This document shows, piece after piece, positions 1 through 5,285 of a stretch of 6,042 nucleotides of DNA. A model generated the notes under the pieces. The model did no database searches, was not told the DNA's origin, and was given only the letters and a program-made list of their open reading frames with translations. Origin of the DNA: an uncultured bacterium (GTDB lineage: Bacteria > Desulfobacterota > Desulfovibrionia > Desulfovibrionales > Desulfovibrionaceae); assembly GCA_905215675.1 (NCBI GenBank), contig CAJMRA010000163.1:1-6042 (forward strand). Direction: 5' to 3'. The translations under genes and the position numbers were made by a program. Positions within the stretch are counted from its first letter, which is position 1, and every line of letters begins with the position of its first letter.

Positions 1-98
1 CGAAGGAAGCTACGGGCATCGACAGCAGAGATGAGGGGGTTCCCCTCCCCCTGAAAACAGTCTCGCCGCTTCGGGCCGAGCGGGGGCGAAGCGGGGGC
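1..98. other. Upstream gene-free segment with two GC-rich hairpins
   Basis: No convincing gene lies here. One hairpin pairs GAGGGG (33-38) with CCCCTC (42-47) around a 3-base loop. A second perfect 8-bp inverted repeat pairs CCGCTTCG (66-73) with CGAAGCGG (87-94). Neither is followed by a proper T-run, so neither is a good intrinsic terminator as seen. They may be the tail of an upstream transcription unit or part of the repeat family seen near era, since 67-78 is the exact reverse complement of 3487-3498. Two forward frames close early (stops at 32-34 and 52-54). The third stays open through the leader but resembles nothing I recognise. Confidence 0.5.
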
Positions 99-127
99 TT
101 GACATCTTTTGTGGCAGCGGATATATG
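99..127 (+). promoter_or_regulatory. Candidate sigma-70 promoter of the rpsF operon
   Basis: A perfect -35 hexamer TTGACA lies at 99-104. After a 17-base spacer comes TATATG at 122-127, a 4 of 6 match to TATAAT. This would start transcription near 134 and give a leader of about 57 bases before rpsF. The catch is that the 5' strand of the best S6:S18 leader helix lies at 124-130, upstream of that start. Either the real start is further upstream or the helix forms only on longer read-through transcripts. Confidence 0.5.
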
Positions 128-179
128 GACGTTCCCTTGCTCGTACTGTTGGCAATTGGTACGGGCTGCCGAGTCCATA
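124..179 (+). promoter_or_regulatory. S6:S18-binding leader RNA motif (rpsF autoregulatory leader)
   Basis: The leader just before the rpsF ribosome binding site folds well on paper. An outer stem pairs UAUGGAC (124-130) with GUCCAUA (173-179). An inner hairpin pairs GCUCGUAC (139-146) with GUACGGGC (159-166, one G-U pair) around a 12-base loop. The trinucleotide CCG at 169-171 sits unpaired between them on the 3' side. A CCG bulge flanked by a stem and a hairpin is the described S6:S18 complex-binding motif found in rpsF leaders of many bacteria; it mimics the S6:S18 site in 16S rRNA. The outer stem runs into the AAGGAG Shine-Dalgarno (179-184), so binding of excess S6:S18 could block translation. 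The fold was done by eye and no covariance was tested. A competing small hairpin is GGGCU/AGUCC (163-167/172-176). Confidence 0.65.
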
Positions 180-190
180 AGGAGACGACA

Positions 191-496
191 ATGCGTAAAT
201 TTGAAACGTTGCTGCTCCTTTCGCCCGAACTCTCCGCCGAAAACCGCGAAGGCATTCTTGCGGCTCTGGGCGGCGTGATCGAACGCGAAAAGGGCGTGAT
301 GGAAGAGGTTGATCACTGGGGCATGCGTGATCTTGCGTATCCCGTGCGCAAGCAGATGCGCGGCTACTATGTGCGTCTGGTGTACAACGGCCCCGCGGCG
401 CTGGTGGCCGAGCTTGAGCGCAACATCCGTATTACGGACGGCATCTTCAAGTTTGTGACCGTGAAGCTGGCCGACGAGGCCGGGGAGGTTGCGTAA
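191..496 (+). CDS. rpsF: 30S ribosomal protein S6
   Basis: Ribosomal protein S6 (101 aa) binds the central domain of 16S rRNA as a heterodimer with S18 on the platform of the 30S subunit. The protein opens MRKFETLLLLSPEL, with the expected first beta strand. It carries the family core DLAYPVRKQMRGYYV near residues 49-63 and the ELERNIRITDGIFKF segment near residues 78-92. Its length is close to the short bacterial form; it lacks the long acidic tail seen in some proteobacteria. The start at 191 is chosen because AAGGAG (179-184) sits 6 bases upstream and the protein aligns from there. An in-frame ATG at 125 would add 22 residues encoded by the leader RNA and is not credible. First gene of the operon; rpsR begins on the very next base after its stop. 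Confidence 0.97.
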   Translation: MRKFETLLLLSPELSAENREGILAALGGVIEREKGVMEEVDHWGMRDLAYPVRKQMRGYYVRLVYNGPAALVAELERNIRITDGIFKFVTVKLADEAGEVA

Positions 497-760
497 ATGG
501 CTTTCAAGAAGAAATTCGCTCCCCGTCGCAAGTTCTGCCGCTTCTGCGCGGACAAGACCCTGCCCCTGGATTACAAGCGTCCCGACATCCTGCGTGATTT
601 CGTGACCGAACGCGGCAAGATCATTGCCCGCCGCATCACCGGCACGTGCGCGCACCATCAGCGCCTGCTGACCCGCGAAATCAAGCGCGCCCGTCAGATG
701 GCCCTGATGATCTACACGTCCACGCACGACTCCGTCGTCAAGAAAAAGAGCATGATCTAG
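497..760 (+). CDS. rpsR: 30S ribosomal protein S18
   Basis: Ribosomal protein S18 (87 aa) is the S6 partner on the 30S platform, near the mRNA exit region. The basic N-terminus (KKKFAPRRKF) is followed by CRFC (Cys14, Cys17) and the family block YKRPDILRDFVTERGKIIARR. The signature TGTCAHHQRLLTREIKRAR (Cys51, His53, His54) comes next. Retention of CxxC together with the later Cys/His suggests the zinc-binding (C+) type of S18; metal binding is inferred. Its ATG directly follows the rpsF TAA. The Shine-Dalgarno GGGGAGG (482-488) lies inside the end of rpsF, so the two are probably translationally coupled, which suits a 1:1 heterodimer. The C-terminus (about KKKSMI) is basic and slightly longer than in E. 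coli (75 aa). Confidence 0.97.
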   Translation: MAFKKKFAPRRKFCRFCADKTLPLDYKRPDILRDFVTERGKIIARRITGTCAHHQRLLTREIKRARQMALMIYTSTHDSVVKKKSMI

Positions 761-770
761 GGAGGCGCAT

Positions 771-1280
771 ATGAAACTGATTCTTCGCGCCGATGTGGAA
801 AATCTCGGCAACCTTGGCGATGTGGTGAACGTGAAGCCCGGCTATGGCCGCAACTACCTGTTGCCCCAGGGCCTGGCCATGGTGGCCACCGAAGCCAACC
901 TGAAGGTCTTTGAACTGGAACGCAAGAAGCTCCAGGCCCGCATGGACGCCCTGCGCGCCGAAGCTCAGGCGCTTTGCGCCCGTCTGGAAGCCCTCGAAGT
1001 GGTCATTGCCATGCACGTGGGCGACAACGACAAGCTCTACGGCTCCGTGACGTCGAGCATCATCGGCGACGCGCTGTCCGCTCAGGGCGTGGACGTGGAT
1101 CGCCGCCGTATTCTGATGGACGCCCCCATCCGCACCCTCGGCGAACATCCCGTGCGTATCCGTCTGCATGCGGACGTGATTGCCGTGGTGCCGGTGAAGG
1201 TCGTGTCCGACCATCAGCCCGAGCCTGAAGAAGCCGCTCCCGCCGAGGAAGCGGCCGAAGCTCCGGCCGACGCCGAATAA
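771..1280 (+). CDS. rplI: 50S ribosomal protein L9, with acidic C-terminal tail
   Basis: Ribosomal protein L9 (169 aa) binds 23S rRNA domain V near the base of the L1 stalk and reaches out from the 50S surface; it helps maintain reading-frame fidelity. The N-terminal RNA-binding domain shows the family signature GYGRNYLLPQGLA at residues 24-36. It is followed by the long connecting helix (about 41-75, rich in E, K and R) and the C-terminal domain to about residue 148. The last 20 or so residues are an Ala/Glu/Pro-rich acidic tail (PEPEEAAPAEEAAEAPADAE) that lengthens the protein beyond the roughly 149 aa typical of E. coli L9. GGAGG (761-765) lies 5 bases before the ATG and 10 bases separate it from rpsR. 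Its position between rpsR and dnaB is a common bacterial arrangement. Confidence 0.96.
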   Translation: MKLILRADVENLGNLGDVVNVKPGYGRNYLLPQGLAMVATEANLKVFELERKKLQARMDALRAEAQALCARLEALEVVIAMHVGDNDKLYGSVTSSIIGDALSAQGVDVDRRRILMDAPIRTLGEHPVRIRLHADVIAVVPVKVVSDHQPEPEEAAPAEEAAEAPADAE

Positions 1281-1291
1281 GCAGGAAGCCC

Positions 1292-2755
1292 ATGGCTTCC
1301 CTTGCCAATAGCAACGCCGCCTCCGGCTCCAGCGCCGGGGGCGGCGCTCCTGTCCCCGGGGCGCGGGGCGAGGGTCGCGGCGACGCGGATACCCTGCGCC
1401 GCGTGCCTCCGCACAGCGTGGAGGCGGAGCAGGCTGTTCTGGGCGGCATTCTCCAGCGGCCCAACATGATGCACAACCTTGTGGATGTGCTCAGCGACAC
1501 GGATTTCTACATCCCCGCCAATGCCGCCATTTTCCGCGCCTTTCTTGATCTTTACGGCAAATCCGCGCCCATTGATCTGGTTTCCGTCCACGAGTGCCTG
1601 AAAAGCCGGAATCAGCTTGAGGAGGCGGGCGGCGCCGTCTATCTCGGCGAGCTGGCACAGGCCGTTGTCAGCGGCGCCAATGCCGACTACTACGCCACCA
1701 TCGTCCGGGACAAGGCGCTGCAACGCAGCCTGATTGACGCCTGTGCCCGCATCATCGGCAACTGCTACGACGCCTCGCGCGACGTGGCGGGCCTGCTGGA
1801 CGAATCGGAACAGGCGGTTTTCGCCATTTCCCAGCGCACGACGGGGCGGGATTTTTCCGGCTCCAAGCTGCTGGTGGACAGCGTTTTTGAAAAGCTGGAA
1901 AAGCTGGCCGCCGCCCGCGACGACTTTACCGGCGTCACCACCGGTTACAAGAAGCTGGATCGCCTGACGGGCGGCCTGCAACCCTCCGACCTGATCATCG
2001 TGGCGGCGCGTCCCAGTATGGGCAAGACGGCCTTTGCCATGTGCCTTGCGCTCAACGCGGCCATCCGCCAGAACGTCCCCGTGGCGGTCTTTTCGCTGGA
2101 AATGAGCAAGGAACAGCTCATGCAGCGCATGCTGGCCGTGCGCGCCAAGGTGGACATGTCCAAACTGCGCCGTCCCTACCTGCTGACGGATGACGACTGG
2201 AACAATCTCTATTCCGCCGCCGACGTGGTGAGCCGCGCGCCCATCTATATTGACGATACGCCCGCCCTCTCCACGCTGGAGCTGCGCGCCCGCGCCCGAC
2301 GCCTCAAGGCCGAACACGATCTGGGGCTGGTGGTGGTGGATTATCTTCAGCTCATGCGCTCCGGGCGGCGCACGGACTCGCGCGAACTGGAAATTTCCGA
2401 TATTTCCCGCTCACTCAAGAGCCTTGCCAAGGAAATGAACGTGCCCGTGGTGGCCCTGTCGCAGCTCAACCGCAAGGTGGAGGAACGCGGCGACAAGCGG
2501 CCCATGCTTTCGGACCTGCGCGAATCGGGCGCCATCGAGCAGGACGCGGACATGATCATGTTTGTCTACCGCGATGATGTGTATAAATTCACAAAACCTG
2601 CCGACAGGCCCCTTCAGGGCGTGGCGGAAATCATCATCGGCAAGCAGCGCAACGGCCCCGTCGGCGTGGCGGAGCTGACCTACATGTCGCCGTACACCTC
2701 TTTCGAGGATCTGGAGCCGGATATGCCCGGTCCTTCGGAAGATCAATCACGCTGA
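1292..2755 (+). CDS. dnaB: Replicative DNA helicase DnaB
   Basis: DnaB (487 aa) is the hexameric 5'-3' helicase that unwinds DNA at the replication fork and recruits primase. After a low-complexity Ala/Gly/Ser-rich extension (about residues 2-35) comes the N-terminal domain, opening VPPHSVEAEQAVLGGIL. The RecA-like domain begins near GVTTGYKKLDRLTGGL (about 214). Walker A is ARPSMGKTAF with Lys245. Walker B is LVVVDYLQLM with Asp350. The GKQRNGPVG segment (450-458) contains the KQR motif that holds the trans-acting Lys/Arg finger (Lys451, Arg453). All key residues are present and there is no intein at the Walker A site, a common insertion point in this family. An AGGA at 1283-1286 lies 5 bases before the ATG, and the gene follows rplI by 11 bases. 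It ends the operon and has no strong terminator immediately after it. Confidence 0.97.
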   Translation: MASLANSNAASGSSAGGGAPVPGARGEGRGDADTLRRVPPHSVEAEQAVLGGILQRPNMMHNLVDVLSDTDFYIPANAAIFRAFLDLYGKSAPIDLVSVHECLKSRNQLEEAGGAVYLGELAQAVVSGANADYYATIVRDKALQRSLIDACARIIGNCYDASRDVAGLLDESEQAVFAISQRTTGRDFSGSKLLVDSVFEKLEKLAAARDDFTGVTTGYKKLDRLTGGLQPSDLIIVAARPSMGKTAFAMCLALNAAIRQNVPVAVFSLEMSKEQLMQRMLAVRAKVDMSKLRRPYLLTDDDWNNLYSAADVVSRAPIYIDDTPALSTLELRARARRLKAEHDLGLVVVDYLQLMRSGRRTDSRELEISDISRSLKSLAKEMNVPVVALSQLNRKVEERGDKRPMLSDLRESGAIEQDADMIMFVYRDDVYKFTKPADRPLQGVAEIIIGKQRNGPVGVAELTYMSPYTSFEDLEPDMPGPSEDQSR

Positions 2756-2795
2756 CGGGTTAGACACCATGCCGCCGCCCTTGTCCGCACGGGGG

Positions 2796-2829
2796 CGCGC
2801 AAAAAAACAGTGTTTTTTTCACAAGCGCG
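2796..2829. terminator. Possible weak terminator: A/T hairpin after dnaB
   Basis: A run of seven A plus C (2801-2808) pairs perfectly with G plus seven T (2812-2819) around AGT. Outside this, CGCGC (2796-2800) can pair with GCGCG (2825-2829) across an asymmetric CACAA bulge. In the dnaB direction the U-run forms the 3' arm, so this could stop transcription in either direction. The upper stem is weak (mostly A-U), so it is not a classic GC-rich terminator. It might instead be part of the regulatory leader of the RRM gene, whose -35-like box begins at the next base. Confidence 0.4.
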
Positions 2830-2858
2830 TTGACAAGCGGAACAAAGCATGTTTGTGT
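2830..2858 (+). promoter_or_regulatory. Possible promoter for the RRM gene (-35 box only convincing)
   Basis: A perfect TTGACA lies at 2830-2835, right after the A/T hairpin. At 17 bases downstream the sequence is TTGTGT (2853-2858), a poor -10 match, so only the -35 element is persuasive. If used, it would leave a leader of about 70-75 bases, rich in U-runs, before the RRM start codon. A separate promoter is expected because the gene stands 183 bases from dnaB and has its own terminator. Confidence 0.35.
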
Positions 2859-2938
2859 GGTTTTAAGGGCCGCGTGACGGGAATAGGTTTTGCCGGAAAG
2901 AGCGCGGCGATTGGCCTTTTTTTCATGAGGTTTTTTGA

Positions 2939-3205
2939 ATGTCCAAGTCCATCTATGTCGGCAACCTCCCCTGGTCCGCCACCGAAGACGAAGTGCAGGC
3001 TCTGTTTGCCGAATACGGCAAGGTTCTGTCCGTGAAACTGGTGAGCGATCGCGAAACCGGCCGCGCCCGCGGTTTCGGTTTTGTTGAAATGGACGACGCC
3101 GAAGCCCAGGCTGCCATTGAGGCCCTTGACAATCACAACTTCGGCGGGCGTACCCTGCGCGTGAACGAAGCAAAACCGCGCGCCCCCCGTCCTCCCCGCT
3201 ACTAG
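2939..3205 (+). CDS. Single-RRM RNA-binding protein
   Basis: A small (88 aa) single-stranded RNA-binding protein made almost entirely of one RNA recognition motif. RNP2 is IYVGNL (residues 5-10). RNP1 is RGFGFVEM (44-51) with the aromatic residues Phe46 and Phe48 that stack on RNA bases; Tyr6 supplies the RNP2 aromatic. The beta-alpha-beta-beta-alpha-beta fold is complete by about residue 79 (LRVNEAK), and a short basic, proline-rich tail (PRAPRPPRY) follows. Bacterial proteins of this family occur in cyanobacteria and several proteobacteria, including sulfate reducers, and are often linked to cold or stress responses; their targets are mostly unknown. GAGG (2927-2930) lies 8 bases before the ATG. 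It is a stand-alone gene with its own leader and a strong terminator at 3315-3339. The RNA-binding role is firm from motifs; its regulon cannot be read from sequence. Confidence 0.93.
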   Translation: MSKSIYVGNLPWSATEDEVQALFAEYGKVLSVKLVSDRETGRARGFGFVEMDDAEAQAAIEALDNHNFGGRTLRVNEAKPRAPRPPRY

Positions 3206-3272
3206 CCCGCAGACGAGCGGCCCGCCTGCCGGCCCCGCGCCGCGCCGGTCGTCCGCCGTCACGGAAGGACAG

Positions 3273-3295
3273 GGAACATCCGCAAGGGATGTTCC
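3273..3295 (+). other. Perfect 9-bp hairpin in the 3' region of the RRM transcript
   Basis: GGAACATCC (3273-3281) pairs perfectly with GGATGTTCC (3287-3295) around GCAAG. No T-run follows, so it is not an intrinsic terminator by itself. It stands 20 bases before the strong terminator, giving a double-hairpin 3' end. Such an arrangement could protect the mRNA from 3' exonucleases or belong to a 3'-derived small RNA; both are inference. Confidence 0.6.
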
Positions 3296-3314
3296 GACAA
3301 CTGCCGAAATCAGG

Positions 3315-3339
3315 ACGCCCCGGTTTCCGGGGCGTTTTT
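3315..3339 (+). terminator. Intrinsic terminator of the RRM gene
   Basis: ACGCCCCGG (3315-3323) pairs perfectly with CCGGGGCGT (3327-3335) around TTT, and five T follow from 3335 to 3339, then CGTTTCC. This is a textbook Rho-independent terminator. It ends the RRM transcript about 110-130 bases after the stop codon and isolates it from era. Confidence 0.9.
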
Positions 3340-3443
3340 CGTTTCCCTGAAGCATTATTTTCAAACCTGTACGCCTCCCCTTGACCGCCCGTCCCTGTTA
3401 TGGGAAAAATCAGGGGGATACGCCCCCAGGCATGAACGCTGTA

Positions 3444-3482
3444 CCCTTGAAAAAGGGAAAACGCGAGGCGGCGACACAGCGC
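3444..3482. repeat. Dispersed intergenic repeat, copy 1
   Basis: TTGAAAAAGG (3447-3456), then AAAACGCGAGGCGGCG (3458-3473) and CACAGCGC (3475-3482), reappear at 6006-6042 with only one small indel/substitution and one A-to-G change. The left edge forms a small CCCTT/AAGGG hairpin (3444-3448 with 3453-3457). It is noncoding and lies in the era upstream region. Repeated palindromic intergenic elements of this sort are found in many bacterial genomes; the number of copies outside this window is unknown. Confidence 0.75.
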
Positions 3483-3542
3483 CGCCCGGCCCGAAGCGAG
3501 CGGAAGAACCGCGTTTCTTTCCGCGAAACCACAGGCCGCAAG

Positions 3543-3567
3543 GTTTGAAACGCAAGGCCTTTCAAAC
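3543..3567. repeat. 8-bp inverted repeat upstream of era
   Basis: GTTTGAAA (3543-3550) and TTTCAAAC (3560-3567) form a perfect inverted repeat with a 9-base spacer. It lies about 75 bases before the era start codon. It could be a protein-binding operator or a hairpin in the era leader; nothing in the sequence decides between these. Confidence 0.5.
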
Positions 3568-3640
3568 TGACAACATGACGGCACGGCACAACGGGGGCGA
3601 CAGCCGGATATCAGCCAACATTCGGGAATATATACGCATC

Positions 3641-4573
3641 ATGACGCAACAGACGACCCATCGCTGCGGCTGGGTAGCCCTCATGGGACCGCCCAACGCG
3701 GGCAAGTCCACACTGCTGAACGCCCTGCTCGGCCAGAAAGTCACCATTGTGACCCCCAAACCCCAGACCACGCGCAACCAGATTGTCGGCATTCTCACCG
3801 ACGACGACGCGCAGGCCATTTTCATGGATACGCCCGGCCTCTCGCAGGTGCGCGGACGCCTCAGCAAGACCATGATTCAGGCCGTATGGCAGAGCCTCGG
3901 TCAGGCGGATGTCATCGTGCTGGTGCTGGACGCCCATCTTTACATCCGCAAGCCGGAATTTCTGGAGCGCGATCTCGCGCCCGTGGCCCAGGCGCTGGCC
4001 GGCGACGAACGCCCCATGGCGGTCGTCGTCAACAAGGTGGACATGTTCGCCGACAAGAGCCGCATGCTGCCCCTGCTGACGCGCCTCAATGAAATGTGGC
4101 CGCGCGCGGAAATCTTTCCCGTCTCCGCCCTGCGCAAGGACGGCCTGCCCGAACTGGCCGCCCTGCTCAAGAGCCTGCTGCCCGAGGGCGAGGATCAGTT
4201 CCCGGAAGATCAGATTTCCACCGCGCCGGTGCGCTTCATGGCCGCGGAAATCATCCGTGAAAAGCTCTTCCTGATCCTGCGGCAGGAAGTGCCCTACAGC
4301 GTCGCCGTGGACATCGAAAGCTGGCAGGAAGACGCCGAGCGCGGCCAGACCGTCATTCACGCCCTGATCTACGTGTCCTCGCCGCAGCACAAGGGTATGG
4401 TCATCGGCAAGGGCGGCGCGACCCTGAAGCAGGTGGGCATCGAGGCCCGCAAGGATATTCAGGAACTCATCGAAGGCAAGGTTCATCTGGAACTCTGGGT
4501 CAAGGTACGCGAACAGTGGACGGAAGACCCCGCCTTCCTGCGCGAACTGGGCTTGTCGGGAGAAACGCTATGA
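3641..4573 (+). CDS. era: GTPase Era
   Basis: Era (310 aa from this start) is an essential Ras-like GTPase that binds the 3' end of 16S rRNA and controls 30S maturation. The GTPase domain shows G1 GPPNAGKST (16-24), the G2 region PQTTRNQI (41-48), G3 DTPG (63-66), G4 NKVD (131-134) and G5 SAL (162-164). The C-terminal KH domain has VIGKGG at 254-259, the RNA-binding loop. The reading frame is open further upstream (TTG at 3545, ATG at 3575). The ATG at 3641 is preferred because it gives a typical length of about 300 aa and starts 8 residues before the conserved CGWVALMG strand. None of these starts has a good Shine-Dalgarno; GGGA at 3624-3627 is rather far from 3641. The gene overlaps yggS by four bases (ATGA). 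Confidence 0.95.
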   Translation: MTQQTTHRCGWVALMGPPNAGKSTLLNALLGQKVTIVTPKPQTTRNQIVGILTDDDAQAIFMDTPGLSQVRGRLSKTMIQAVWQSLGQADVIVLVLDAHLYIRKPEFLERDLAPVAQALAGDERPMAVVVNKVDMFADKSRMLPLLTRLNEMWPRAEIFPVSALRKDGLPELAALLKSLLPEGEDQFPEDQISTAPVRFMAAEIIREKLFLILRQEVPYSVAVDIESWQEDAERGQTVIHALIYVSSPQHKGMVIGKGGATLKQVGIEARKDIQELIEGKVHLELWVKVREQWTEDPAFLRELGLSGETL

Positions 4574-5283
4574 GCAACGACGCCCTGCGCGCGCGTTACG
4601 CCTCTGTGCTGGAGCGCGTGGCCGCCGCCGTGGCCGCCGCCGGACGCAGGCCCGAAGAGGTGCGGCTGGTGGCGGTATCCAAGCTGCATCCCGCCGAGGA
4701 CGTGGCCGAAACGGCCGCCGCCGGTCAGGTGGACTTCGGCGAAAACTACGTGCAGGAAGCGCTGGAAAAGCGCGCCTTCCTGCGGGAACGCGGGCTGTGC
4801 GCCGACGTGCGCTGGCACATGATCGGCCATGTCCAGAGCCGCAAGGCCGCGCAGGTAGCCGGAGCCTTCGCGCTGGTGCATACGCTGGATTCCGTCAAGC
4901 TGGCCGACGCGCTGGAACGGCACATGCCCGACGGGGCCGTGCAGCCCGTGCTGATCGAAATCAACGTGGGCGACGAGCCCCAGAAGGCGGGCGTTCCCGC
5001 GGCGGAAGCGGCCGCCCTGGCCGCCCACGTGCGGGAAAAATGCCCCCATCTGGCCCTTGAGGGTCTGATGTGCCTGCCGCCCGTCTTTGACGCCGGAGAG
5101 GCCGCCCGCCCCTATTTCGCGCGCCTGCGTCGCCTGCGCGACGCCCTGCGGGCCGAATGCGGGCTGCCCCTGCCCCATCTTTCCATGGGCATGTCCGGCG
5201 ATTTTGCGGCGGCCATTGCCGAAGGCGCGACCATCATCCGCATCGGTACGGACATCTTCGGCCCGCGACCGCCAAAAAAATGA
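4570..5283 (+). CDS. yggS: YggS/PLPBP-family pyridoxal phosphate homeostasis protein
   Basis: A 237-aa protein of the YggS/PLPBP (COG0325) family: a single-domain TIM-barrel PLP-binding protein, related to the N-terminal domain of alanine racemase, which keeps free PLP and amino-acid pools balanced and has no firmly known enzyme activity. The PLP-binding Lys is Lys38 in LVAVSKLHP. Other family blocks are FGENYVQEALEK, WHMIGHVQSRK, INVGDEPQKAG, LSMGMSGDF and the phosphate-binding end IRIGTDIFGPR. The start at 4570 overlaps the era stop as ATGA, with GGGAG (4558-4562) 7 bases upstream. An in-frame ATG at 4516 inside era would add 18 unrelated residues. The overlap implies co-translation with era, which is a genomic pairing and not evidence of shared function. 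The gene ends in a run of seven A directly before TGA. Confidence 0.95.
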   Translation: MSNDALRARYASVLERVAAAVAAAGRRPEEVRLVAVSKLHPAEDVAETAAAGQVDFGENYVQEALEKRAFLRERGLCADVRWHMIGHVQSRKAAQVAGAFALVHTLDSVKLADALERHMPDGAVQPVLIEINVGDEPQKAGVPAAEAAALAAHVREKCPHLALEGLMCLPPVFDAGEAARPYFARLRRLRDALRAECGLPLPHLSMGMSGDFAAAIAEGATIIRIGTDIFGPRPPKK

Positions 5284-5285
5284 AA

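Larger units (their letters stand above)
3340..3640. other. Gene-free interval before era with inverted repeats
   Basis: About 300 bases without a believable gene. It contains a G5/C5 hairpin (3413-3417 with 3423-3427), the dispersed repeat at 3444-3482, an imperfect hairpin GCGGAAGAA with TTCTTTCCGC (about 3499-3525), and an 8-bp inverted repeat at 3543-3567. TTGACC at 3381-3386 resembles a -35 box but has no acceptable -10 at 16-18 bases. The era promoter must lie here, because the upstream terminator is strong, but I cannot place it. Confidence 0.55.

Noticed and set aside
125..190. Upstream in-frame ATG that would extend S6 by 22 residues
   Set aside because: The added codons coincide with the structured leader, have no Shine-Dalgarno, and S6 proteins start with the MRKFE-type strand.
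1985..2060. Possible intein or frameshift at the DnaB Walker A site
   Set aside because: The motif ARPSMGKTAF reads through without interruption and the protein has normal length.
1214..2317. Minus-strand open frame of 367 codons inside dnaB
   Set aside because: It is fully antisense to a well-supported dnaB with all motifs. It is a codon-bias shadow with His/Gly/Val-rich low-complexity translation.
2892..2923. GCC...GGC stem followed by T7 as a terminator before the RRM gene
   Set aside because: The stem is short, needs G-U pairs and a loop of about 14 bases, and lies just before the start codon of a gene that needs to be transcribed.
3381..3409. TTGACC as the -35 box of an era promoter
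   Set aside because: No -10-like hexamer at 16-18 bases; the nearest, TGTTAT (3396-3401), is only 9 bases away.
2760..3584. Long minus-strand open frame (274 codons) across the RRM gene and the region upstream of era
   Set aside because: It runs antisense through the clear RRM gene, the terminator and the repeat. Its translation is Arg/Gly/Cys-rich with no recognisable domain; open antisense frames are common in GC-rich DNA.
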